Source: Bimuria novae-zelandiae CBS 107.79
Taxonomy: Eukaryota > Ascomycota > Dothideomycetes > Pleosporales > Didymosphaeriaceae
NCBI GenBank assembly: GCA_010015655.1
Contig: ML976718.1
Coordinates: 186,001-250,000 of the forward strand
Direction of reading: 5' to 3'
DNA: 64,000 bases
Part shown: positions 1 through 10,336 of the stretch, in pieces
How positions within the stretch are numbered: position 1 is the first letter of the stretch
Layout of the letters: each line of letters opens with the position of its first letter
Notes under the pieces: model-generated
Databases searched by the model: none
What the model saw: the letters and a program-made list of their open reading frames with translations, nothing else
What the model was told of the DNA's origin: nothing
Translations under genes and position numbers: made by a program

Positions 1-2478
1 CATAGTTCTGTACTATCCTAAACGTAGTACATGTAGGATCTTATAGTATAGTTACGTAATCCTAATGTCTTATAATCTTGGCGCGTGGGACATCGTGGGA
101 CATTACATAATTCTTAGTGGGGTAATAGCGCCACCTTTCGTTATCCCCCGCATGGCCAACATCGCCCTGGCACGGGCCACATCTTATTAGCCAATTAGAT
201 GCAAATACATTAAAACACTAAATGTTTGTCGTCATGTAGGCAATTTTTGTTTGCCAGCCAAAACACGCCTTTTTTAAAAGCTTTTATATATGTAACTATG
301 CCTAATTATATAGCGCTATTAAGCAACGATGCCGACTTCGTAAAATATATAAAGTATAGCCTAAAGGCAGGAGATTTGCCTAATTTACCTACTTAGTCGC
401 CACCCTTATGGCAACTGCTTAAAATTAATAATCTACATACTTTTAGGCGCGCTCTCTTACCTAACTATATAAATTTTAACTCTCTTATTACTTTATTTAA
501 CTTATTTTTTAATGCAGGCGTTGTTAATTAGATTGCATACTATATAAATTAGCATGCTAAAAAGCTTTAGGCTAACGCGCCCTTAACGCCTAACCGCTAT
601 TAATAGAAACTTACCTCTCCAAGCGAGCTATATACGTACTTCGCTATCGTCATTTATATAGGCGTCCACTAAGAGCCTTTGCTTGTTAAATACTAGCAAA
701 AGCTTTATAGGACAGCGCCTTGGCATAAGATCAATTACTATATATCGAAGGAGAGATAGCAGTAGCTTAATCGCTACTTATACTATATAGAGGTTAACTA
801 GAGCTTCAAGTCTCCCTTTAGCCAAGTGTAGGATCTCTTAGAGACGCTCCGCGAGCGTAGCTTTAAGTACTAGGCGCTTAGCGTACACCTCTATATTAAT
901 AAAGTAATTATAAGATTTATAGGCCGCGCAAGCGAGGTTATAATAATAAAAATAAAGCCTACGCCTAAAGGCTTTAAGATCTAGTGCTTAGCTAATAATA
1001 GAGTAATTCTAAACTAGTTATTTCATGCTAGAGGGCGAGGGCCTATTAACTTACTTAACTTACCTACTAACGCGCCAGCTTTTACTCCTATAAAGTTAGT
1101 TCTTATTACTCTTATACTCGCCGTAAACGCTACCAGCCAGCGCCTCTTTCCGCCAAATCTCCACATTATATAGGACGACAATCTCTTTAACACCATCCCT
1201 ATGCTTAAATACCTTAGATCTAAAGGCGTAGGCTGCGCTGGGACAGTTTACACGATAAAGACAATAATAGAGGAGATTTTTAAGGCGATAGTAGAGGTAG
1301 AATTATAGGTAAAGGCGCTAGCCGTTAGCACTCGCACGTAGGTAAAGCTCTTAAAGAAGCGCTTTAATAGCGACCTAATAAAACTTAAAACACACTATAC
1401 TCGCAAGCTAGAGTAGGGAGATACTTACTAGGCGCTCTCGCAGAGTCGGCAAGTGCTTCAGGCAGCTTAGAGAGACAACCAGGTTGTTCTTTTTACTAGT
1501 ACTGTCGCTAAGCGTAAGTACTTTGCCCTCAACACCATGCTAATGCTCCGCTGACGATAGTCGCCATAAGCAACTCAGGTTATTATAAAGCTCCGCTAAC
1601 GCTCTAAGATAGCTCTAAATAATAAGAAACTCTTCGAGAAAGCCTTTAGCAGCGAGCCTTTTAAGTTACTAAGTATTCTTTAGATAATAGATAACTATAA
1701 TTACTATAAGAGCGAGGTTAATTGCTTTAACTAAATAAAAAGCTACTACTCTATTTAGCAGGTCCGCCAGCGTACCTAGCGCCCGCTCTGGTACTTTCTG
1801 CTAGATCTAACGCTTAATAATTGCTACAGGCTCTCCTTGTACTCCTCTCGCGACTCCGCCAAACGCTCCGGCTACAAGAAGTTCCTATACAAGCTTATTA
1901 AACAGCTCTTTAAGCGAGGTGGCCGCCCTACTCGAGGCTCAAACAAGCGTGAGCGACCTGACGACGCACTTGCTAGCGGAGAGGGCAACTTTAGTAGCTC
2001 ACACACATCTACAAAGCTATTTGCGGAGGGCAAAAGCTATGTTAATTGCGTGGCAGCTAGACGTACAACTAATAAGAAGCTCTAATCCCGGACACCTTTA
2101 GCATAAGTTATAGGCAATACAAAGTTATCTTATAGCTCTTAACGCCTACCGTATACTTATTATAGCTATACGCTTTGCTAGCTACCTTTGTGTAGGCTAG
2201 AAGTTAATACTAAGTGCTAGGCAGAGCACCTCCGCTGGCATTAAATAATTAGGTTAACGGACATAAAAGCAAGCTTAACTATCATGTAAACCTATCTTAA
2301 AGCCCTTAGAGATGCAAAATCTATGCGAAGTTACCCTACAGAGGCATAATTCTTGGTGTTCTGCCGGGTCGGAGCAATTCATCCGATTGGCCCTCAAATG
2401 GTGGCCCGTGCCAGGGCGATGTTGGCCATGCGGGGGATAAAGTGCTGCTGTTATTCCGTTGAACCTGGGATCCTAACA
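1..2478 (-). repeat. LTR-like direct repeat, copy A (split by a piggyBac-like insertion)
   Basis: Bases 1-144 plus 2437-2478 align along their whole length with 3182-3363. Both copies share the segment ending in ACATTACATAATYCTTAGTGG and the stretch around GCGCCACCTTTCGTTAT. Read on the minus strand the unit begins TGTTAGGATCCCAGG, as LTRs often begin with TG. The unit is about 185 bp and starts before or at the window edge, so its outer end and target duplication cannot be seen. Copy A has more C-to-T/G-to-A differences than copy B, as RIP would give. It may be a retrotransposon LTR or another dispersed repeat. Confidence 0.6.
145..2436 (+). mobile_element. piggyBac-like DNA transposon, RIP-degraded
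   Basis: The 2.29-kb element has terminal inverted repeats of about 60 bp (145-205 and 2376-2436). Both ends begin CCCCCGCATGGCCAACATCG when read inward; the right repeat is nearly intact and the left one is mutated. Conceptual reading of the plus strand, passing through many TAG/TAA codons, gives piggyBac-family blocks: a KIWCLANN-like segment, a DDNLFNTIPMLKYLRSKG block followed by GCAGTV, a W-x-DN-VVLF segment, and near 1690-1930 an IKSYYSIQQVRQR then WYFLLDLTLNN block. No open frame longer than about 80 codons survives. The family call rests on the order and spacing of these blocks. The element sits inside the LTR-like repeat, so it is the younger insertion. Confidence 0.75.
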
Positions 2479-2489
2479 AATAACAGACA

Positions 2490-2930
2490 ACGTTTAGCCA
2501 CTAATAATGCAGTAGGCAAGAAAGGTAGAACTCTCCGCGCAGATATTAAGAAACCACTTACCCCTAAGAAATTCTTTAAAATAAAGGAGTTTGTATACAA
2601 AGGAGGGAAGGGCATGAACGGATCTAGTACACGGAGAACGTTTTAAAGAAGCACCTATTTCCTTACTATCACGCTGTACGCGATAATAACCTAAGCGTAA
2701 TTATCTATTTAATTTAAGACAACGTATATCTCTACGCACTTAACCTATGTTACTACTAGCTAGAGATTAAAATGTTAGGAATTAAGTTTAGTCTTTACCC
2801 TTATAATTTAACTAATTTACACCTAGTCGAGCGCTGCTTTGGGCGTCTAGAAGGCTTTCTAGCGAGTTACGAATACCTCTTAGCTTCTAAGTAGGCTAAA
2901 AAGGCTGCTAAATAGCAGAGTGATATTAAA
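2490..2930 (+). mobile_element. IS630/Tc1-type transposase relic
   Basis: Reading the plus strand through stops gives a short C-terminal DDE-transposase fragment: a HLFPYYHAVRDNN segment, then IIYLIQDN (the second catalytic Asp region), then LVERCFGRLEGFL, where the last catalytic Glu region (usually NPIE-x-x-W) is expected. The N-terminal half is missing and no inverted repeats were found. The base composition matches the RIP-altered neighbours. It lies between the two LTR-like copies and may be what remains of a third nested element. Confidence 0.5.
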
Positions 2931-3181
2931 TCCCAATGAGGTAGCTGGTCTCAGAGGGCTAGGATGGGTTCTTAGGTAAGAGTACTAATAAGGCAGGGAA
3001 GAGGTATTAATAGCTCGCGTGTATTAATAGGATGTTAGCATTAAAAGTAAGATAAGTTATAATTAAATTAATGAAAGCCTGAGTTAAATATAAATTATAG
3101 ATTAATAAATAAAATTAAATATAAAGGTAGAAGGCTACGTTTGAGTTCCTATATATATATATAACTAATCCTATAATATCC

Positions 3182-3363
3182 TATAGTTCTATAATATCCT
3201 AAGCGTGATATGTGGGATCCTATGGTACAGTTACGTGGTCCCAGTGTCCCATGGTCTTGGCACTTGGGTCACCATGGGACATTACATAATCCTTAGTGGG
3301 GCTCCGGCGCCACCTTTCGTTATAAAATGCTGCTGTCACTCCGCTGAACCTGGGATCTTAACA
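3182..3363 (-). repeat. LTR-like direct repeat, copy B (uninterrupted)
   Basis: This is the intact partner of copy A. It runs through the site where copy A carries the piggyBac-like element, reading CGTTATAAAATGCTGCTG at 3318-3335. It therefore serves as a paralogous empty site. It retains more CpA and TpG than copy A. Confidence 0.6.
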
Positions 3364-3399
3364 TGACTAGGATCTTAGGCAATACATGGCCAAGAAGCT

Positions 3400-6316
3400 T
3401 TATCCATCCTACTTTCTGCACGTTGCAGAGCAATGTGAGCAGGTAGGTGGCCAGAATAACTTTATAGCATAATCAGAACACCTTGTTTTGGCGTATTTGC
3501 GCCTATGTCCGATGAGAACAAGATGCGCGATTTTTGGTGCTGCGACCCCTGCAAATATCCCTGCAGCACGTGACGGAACGACATTTTCCAATTACCCTTT
3601 GTAGAACGTGCACAATGACACCTGTTCTACCACACCGCGAGAGCGCTTCACAAGAATCAGACCATTTCATCTGCATGCTATCAGCGTGTGCGTTAGCGTA
3701 TCTTGCGCAGCCACAGGGCCGTTGAAACTAGCCATGTGGTTCTACTAATCTACCAAGTTGTGGTGTGGGATATATACCCGTCCCCTTATTGAATGGGTTT
3801 GTCCTCGTCCATTGAGGGCTAAGCCAGACGGAGCGGCAGCCAGCAGATTCGATAGGCATCAATGAGATGTTTTGTTCAGCCGCCTGAAAGATTGAGGCTG
3901 AAAGTTGCAGGTGGGTAGTCTCCATCACGGATGTGTGATACAGTTTTGAGATTAGCGGCTGAGCGGCACTTCCGTGATGTATGAGAACCATGGTTGAGAA
4001 AGTCGACGGTCTGATGCTAGGCGAAAGCTTCCTCACGCCCAAGGTCGAGGCCCTATGTGCAACCCTCCAAACCCACAGAATCGGATTCGTTCGAGCCTCA
4101 ATTGGACGGCTTGAAACGCGATCCAGTGAAGGGAAAGATCTGACGAGGTGGCCCCCAGGAAAGCGTGCTTCACGTGTGAACCGATGTGAAGATAGGAAGC
4201 ACCGACATGAGATCACCGGCCAGGCTGACCCACGAAGATACATTAGTTCTCGCGTTGTCAAGAACTTCATGCAAGAAGTCCATCGTGTTGAAACGAGGTT
4301 CGATTGTCGGGCTGTTGCTATACTGGGCGATCGATAGAATATACGTGTACGAATGGAGCAGGAGTACATAGCGAGTGCTTGAAATGAAGCAGAGCTGGGC
4401 TCCATTCGGATATTCCACTTTCTGAGCAGTTGCACTTGATTCGTATCCGTCTGCGGAATCAGGGTGTCTATGGTTGTTTCAAGAGCATGCGCTGAATTGG
4501 TATCTACAGCCATTTCTGGAAATTTCGCTAATCACGCAAGCAGAACGTATGTTCGCTTGTTGAACCCAATCAGTGCAGTTTGGCTTGACCTTGGTCGCAC
4601 AACATTGGGAGTGTTTGGTTGTCATCCCAGATGCAGCTTAGCGTGCATTCCTGACGCGCGCCGGGCATGGAAACGACGATCCGCCGGAAGCAACCGAGTT
4701 TTGGCTGCATGCAATCTGCAGTAACTCGCAGTAAGTTTTGCGAATGTCGTGGGGCTGCTGCGGGATATTGGCCGTTATGCTTTTCATGTTGCGCCTCTAG
4801 TCTACCATAGCAGTGATGCCGATACACCACTCCATCTACGCCGTTGAATGAAGAGTAGTGAGTTTGAACCATATGCCGTTGTGAGCTGCGCCGTAACAGA
4901 TGAGATCAGAATGCCGCCACGGGAGGGGTAACAATCCCGACTTTCGGACCGGACCTGCATTAGTTCAAATCACTGGGATCGCTGGGTACTCTATAGTATG
5001 AGTGGCAATGCAGCTGGTATACTTTCTCGGCGACGGTAAAAAAGCATCTTCACAATTTGCTCAAAACAATGGTGCAAGACCAGCATGTTCATGATGCTGA
5101 TTAGACTGCAATGCGGTCCATCCGCATGGACCAGTCCTGACCATGGTGAGAACGTATGCCGCGTTTGAGTGGTTCAGGGTAAGACACGGCACCCCTAGTG
5201 TTTTCTTATGAGAAAGGCGCAACCCGTGCCGGATAGTGTTGGTGCGAGGAATGTAGATGCCGGGGTTCGTGCAACAGCGTACCTTCGCAGGTCCATGAGA
5301 TGCAGCTAGTGTACCGATGGATCTGTATTCCGCAGGAAGCCCTACCATCACAGATCCTACCAGTATTGGTCGTCTAGCTAGCTCCAAATCTTGCAGCGGC
5401 TACTACAAGGATATGGCGTGACGAAGCGGAGACCGTGGCGTTCGTGAGTTATTGATTCTCTTGCGTAGGGGTAAATGGCCGTTTTCAACCATCCGGTCGA
5501 CGCGACGCCTATTACCTCGAACGCAGCAACGATAGAGAGAGCACACCAGACTAGCCCTCGATCACTCAATTGCATCTGCTAAATCAGAGAACGTGCTCTG
5601 GCCAAAAGCAGCGTTAGATGCCAGATTTAGTAAAGCCGCAGAAGCCCACACGCATCCGGTGTCTTTGTCCGTTCCCAGCGAGAAGGTGCGCTACAGCTAC
5701 GAGATCAGACGTCCTGACTCAGTGGACGTTACAAATACTTGCGGAGCACTCATCAGCAGACAAAGAACCGCTGCCTGTTGATTTGCCTCCTCGCGAGTTT
5801 TCAAGTGGCTTTTCCTCGACAAAGGAGATCGCGAAACCATCAAAACTCACACCACAGTCTGTCTGAGGTGCATGAGCGGGGCAGCTACCAATCGGAATTG
5901 ATTGCACGGAAGATAGTTATCTTCGTCGGCAAGGAGCAGATATTTGCCAAAGGTTCGTTCCCAATGGTTCTCCACTATGTGGTGCGCAATTGCGATGGAA
6001 GCAAACTTCGCATGTGCAGCAGGGCAACGTCTCTTACACTGACACATTTCTCTAGACGAGATCTGAATCTAGGCAGAACGTTTCAAAACCTTCCTAGAAG
6101 CGGATAGGAAGGTATTGTTTGGTGCATCCGAGACACACCTAAACCTTGCGGTCCTAGTTCAACGGCAGCTGTGAATTCGGCGGTTTCTGTGAGAAGCAGT
6201 ACTACGTTACGCGACACGCCCGCATTCTCTAGACAAAGAGCTCCACACTCCGTTGGTTTCGTCGTAACGGAAGCTGGCATTCGAGGGGCAATCCTGCCGA
6301 GCCCTTGTTGGTCATT
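3400..6316. other. No recognisable gene
   Basis: Base composition returns to normal here, so this is not RIP-altered transposon. The longest frame starting at ATG is on the minus strand (4513 down to 3728, 261 codons). It has unremarkable composition, no domain I recognise and no clear splice pattern. Other frames in the interval are short and overlap on both strands. It could hold a lineage-specific or decayed gene, but nothing visible supports a function. Confidence 0.4.
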
Positions 6317-7982
6317 ATGAAGACCGAGACGGTCGTTCAGCGGCATCCGCCAACACCACCCCACGGTCACATCCATCCCGACATTCATAATGGCTTGCAT
6401 CAGATTGCGCAATTCAATGCTGAGCGAGGTTACCCGTATGATGAGTCGCCGCCACAAGGCACCGTGTACCCTTCGCCCGGTGCTGCTATGCTCAATGGCC
6501 TTCCACATGGTATGGGACCGCCCTGGGCAGAATATGGTGTGGATGTCCAATACGTGAGATACATTCAGGCTCTCAAATATAATATGCTGAACTGATGATC
6601 GTTAGGATGACTACGGCGCAGGGCCTGGCTACTACCACGACCAATATAATGGGCTGCCCGTAAGACTGACTCGTTGGATACGATTGTGTATCAGTGCTAA
6701 CCTAGAACAGAACGATCCCGCCATGTTCTCTGGTGCACCGTCTACACCCCAGTCTTCATTGGCCATGGAAGATGCGGTGCGCCGTACACGGAGCGGTCGA
6801 TCTGTTGTGCCGTCCAGCTCGCCCCTCGAGGAAGAGAGACCGAAGCCGAAGAACGCGTCGAAGTCCAAGAAAGCAAAGACGGGGAAGAGCGAAAAGCCGA
6901 AGACACCCAAGTTGACGGCACCATTGAGTATATTGACCAAAGACATGAGTGCGATACCGGTCCGCAATATGGAGGAATGGGTGAACAGGCCAGCCGATGT
7001 CAGGAAAAAGGAGGTCGAAAAGCGCAACGGATATGTGACTAGGCCCATGAACTCGTTCATGCTGTATCGGTCGGCGTATGCAGAGAGGACAAAACAGTGG
7101 TGCCTTCAAAACAACCACCAAGTTGTCTCTTCGGTGTCGGGGGAGAGTTGGCCTATGGAACCTCCGGAGGTGCGCGAGATGTACAACGAATACGCAAAGA
7201 TCGAAAGGATCAACCACCAGAACGCACACCCAACCTACAAATTCTCGCCTAGTAAGGCAGCAGCACCAGCGCGCAAGAGAAAAGGCGAATATTCGGAGGA
7301 GGAACCAAGTGACCTTGACGACGCCGAATGGAACCCCGGAAGTGGTCGCTCACGGTCCCGCGCTTCGAAGCGCACAGGCTCCGGTATGGGATATCCGATG
7401 CATGGTATGAGTCCTGAGTTCTTTGATCAGCGATTCGGGCCCAATGGCCCAGCTGTGAACAGATCATCCTGGGAGATGCCCAACGACGGACATTCAATGC
7501 ACATGGCTATGGAAGACCCATACAATCAACATTACCAAACCGCCGTGCACCCAGGTATGGGCATGCATCTCGGTATGGTGGATGACATGAGATTGCGGCG
7601 GGTGGATACTCCGGTTTCAACGATGCAACTGTCGCCAGACACTGCCCTGCTAGGGCTACCGGGGGGTAACGCAAACGAGCTATTGCAGCAAATGCACTCC
7701 CACGCAGGGACTCCTCTCGGCGAACCGCAAGTAGATCCTATGCTCTTGGCTTTCGACGGCGGACATCATCACGAGCTGGGTGCCGCAGCAACTCATCCGG
7801 AGTTTCGCAATGGACACATGTTTCTGATGGACAGAGAGCTCGACGGACACAGCGTGGATAATTTCATGGGAGCATCGGCAGCACATGAAGAGTATCACAC
7901 TGAAGCGTGGCAACCAGACCCGACTATGGGGCCCATGGAACCTCCGGAATCGGAATTCGAGAAGTGGATGGGCGATCGTTGA
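6317..7982 (+). CDS. HMG-box (MATA_HMG type) transcription factor
   Basis: Three exons are predicted (6317-6553, 6606-6659, 6711-7982), giving 520 aa. The introns are 52 and 51 nt; the second has a good TGCTAAC branch site and both joins keep frame. The first ATG of the open frame is at 6317. The HMG box spans about residues 207-280: it opens RPMNSFMLYRSAYAER, has the SGESW segment in the middle and ends HPTYKFSP. That matches the mating-type/Ste11 class of sequence-specific HMG boxes rather than HMGB proteins. A lysine-rich stretch near residues 140-165 is a probable nuclear signal, and the tail is rich in Met, His, Gly and Pro. The likely role is a nuclear regulator of sexual development or differentiation, inferred from the class. 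There is no MAT alpha-box or other mating-type gene nearby, so this is not an obvious MAT locus. Confidence 0.85.
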
Positions 7983-8607
7983 CCGGAAGAATGACGACCA
8001 AAGGATCGGTCGAGTGGAGAGATGTCGATGCCCCTTAGCTGTGTTTTTCCTTGGCCTCCCGGTGTATGTTTTGTATAAAGGTGCATTGAGTCATGGCGTT
8101 TGGGTCGTAAAGGGAATACCCACCGTCCTCAATGCTGGACGACCTCTTTGAATAGTTTGCGGATTGCTTTGTTGTACTTTGACCATTTGTAAGACATCTA
8201 GTAAGAAAATTTGAATTGTCTGAGATTTGACTCTATTGTCCCTGAAAATGTGTGGAGGTGAATGCTCCTTTGCCGGATTTGCAGCTTTTCTTTAGGGCAA
8301 TGTCGACCGCCGTTGAGGGGAAACAAAGACCGGATTGCTTTCATCACCCTAGCGCGAGGGGTCCAGGGATCGACCACGTGATCATGTTGCAACGAAAGCT
8401 GTCAAGAGGAATGGATGGAGGAGAGATGGAAGATGCACGAGCCACAATGGAAGTGGACAGGTGGGGCTGACGCGTGGGACGCGCCTTCCCGAGTGCGACC
8501 ACATGCAGCAATCCACGATACACATGTACAATGCGGACGAGCGCATACAACTACATCTGCGTCTCTTCTATGAACTGAGAGCTCAATCAATCGCGTGAAG
8601 ATATACA
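7983..8607. other. Intergenic: HMG-box 3' region and PSF1 promoter
   Basis: This 625-bp spacer lies between two genes on the same strand. I see no RNA gene, repeat or open frame worth calling. It presumably holds the 3' UTR of the HMG-box gene and the PSF1 promoter. Confidence 0.5.
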
Positions 8608-9354
8608 ATGTACGGCGAAATCGGAAACAAACTGGTACAAAACTCCACACGCGACTGGGCCCCTCACTGACCCTCCAGGTCCAACACGCCAAACGCACAC
8701 AATCGCTTGCACATCTACCTCCATACCAGACAGAGCTAGTGCGAGCAGTTACCCGCGAGGTACGCGACTTGGACAAAGATGTCGGCACAATCCTGGAGCC
8801 ATTCGCGGGGTCGTTCGACCCCTCCACCGAGCCGGCCGCCGCCTGCGCCCTCCTCGTGAACCACCTTTGCATGAGACGGAACAAGCGCTGCCTACTCGCT
8901 TACCATCGCACGCGAACCGATAAACTAGAGGAGATGTGCTGGGGCGGCATAGACGTGCTTGAGCGCCAACAGGAGCAGCAGGCGAACAAAACGGGAATCT
9001 CTGATGACGTGGGCAAGATAGGTGCGGATGGAGCGGGTAGCAGCCTGAGTCCGGAAGAAGAGGAATATGTGAGGCAGTACAGCGATTTGCTGGCTGCATA
9101 CAAGGGACAGTGGACAGACATTGACCTCACAGGGAGCCTGGAGCCGCCCAAGGATCTGTTTATCGATGTGAGGGTGCTGAAGGACGCTGGAGAGATACAG
9201 ACGGAATACGGGTACGTGATGTGCTGCACCATGTGCGGTTTTGGATACTGACCAGCGCAGCGCTATTACTTTGACCAAGAACAGCCAGTTCTACGTGCGC
9301 CAGGGAGACGTCGAGCTTTTAATTGCCCAAGGCTACCTCCAAAGGCTCAGCTGA
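8608..9354 (+). CDS. PSF1: GINS complex subunit Psf1
   Basis: Psf1 is one of four GINS subunits. It acts in the nucleus with Cdc45 and Mcm2-7 as the replicative helicase at origins and forks. The start is the ATG at 8608, because MYGEIGNKL joined across a 44-nt intron (8635-8678) to VQHAKRTQSLAHLPPYQ reproduces the conserved Psf1 N-terminus; reading through that intron would replace it. A second intron (9212-9260, 49 nt) joins ...QTEYG to AITLTKNSQFYVRQGDVE, the conserved C-terminal B domain. The product is 217 aa, a normal Psf1 length. A low-complexity acidic insert (around residues 130-155) separates the helical A domain from the C-terminal part. I see no defect. Confidence 0.93.
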
Positions 9355-10336
9355 TGCTACGCGGAGTGCACAGCAGTATAGGATACCTTGTCCAAATCAT
9401 CTTTGACAGGCTGGGTTTATGCGAAAGACACAGGTCGCAGGCGGAGGACGTTGCAACCAACACCCTCCGTCGCCACGAGCACGTTGCACCCTGCTCCGAC
9501 CATGGGAGTGTACTACCAACCAAGCTTAAGCATCGAGCCCCAGAAAGCCACGAAACATAAAGTACGAGCAAACCATCAGCGCCTGGCCCCGGGACGTTGT
9601 TGCCGTGGGAGTGGGGCTTGCATGCAGGCTCCGCTTGTGTAGCTAAAAGCTTGAGGTAAGTGTGGGAGAGGTCATCAATGGTTGAGAAGAAACTGTCCGT
9701 ATATGGCGAATACGAGGACACTGTGGAATACTTAGTGGGGCAAACTACAATCATATGCAAAAAGATGGAGCGGGTGCATCTGTGACCAGATGCCTGCATG
9801 ATCGCACGCCGTGATCCATGATTCGCCGGATTGCAACCTGTGCGACTAATCCACTCGACCATCTAATGCTTGTCTAGGATGTCGTGATGGAGGGTTCTGT
9901 AGTACTTGCATACTTTGCTCATCCTGTTCGATTCTGGTGCAATTGTTCGCCATCAATTGCCAATTGACTTCGAACAACCGTTGAGATAGGGCTGAAGATG
10001 GAGCTTGGCAATGACGTTAAGCTCCCACCGACGAGCGCATCCGACGGATCTCGCGCCGTGAAATTTTCACACCATGGACTCCACAACGCGCCATCCCTGT
10101 CGCGCGGGTTCCGAGCGGGGACAACTGCAGCTACAGAAGGGGCTCCCTGGATAATTGGCTCCAGCTTTTCAACCGCTTGAATGCGCTACTGTTGTTATTA
10201 TTGAAGCTATAACGTGCTACCGCAACTGTTATCTATCACCCTTCAACTCCCCGAGCTGGGCTTGCTGCCGGCTTTGATGCGCCCTTTGACATGTCTCTCA
10301 AATTTTTAGGACACTAGTTAAGAGTACAGCGTCAAG
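9355..10336. other. Intergenic: probable upstream region of the SulP gene
   Basis: There are about 980 bp without a supported gene. Minus-strand and plus-strand frames of up to 171 codons overlap here, but none starts at a sensible ATG with a recognisable domain. A tRNA-like pair of box A/box B sequences near 9828-9861 is discussed among the rejected items. Confidence 0.4.

Noticed and set aside
3728..4513. Idea that the 3.4-4.9 kb region holds a heterokaryon-incompatibility (HET) relic
   Set aside because: No HET-domain blocks could be found in any frame.
9828..9861. tRNA-like box A (TGGTCGAGTGG) and box B-like (GGTTGCAATCC) on the minus strand
   Set aside because: The two boxes are only about 12 nt apart, no acceptor stem pairs, and no T arm or polymerase III terminator follows. 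It looks like a chance match or a tRNA fragment.
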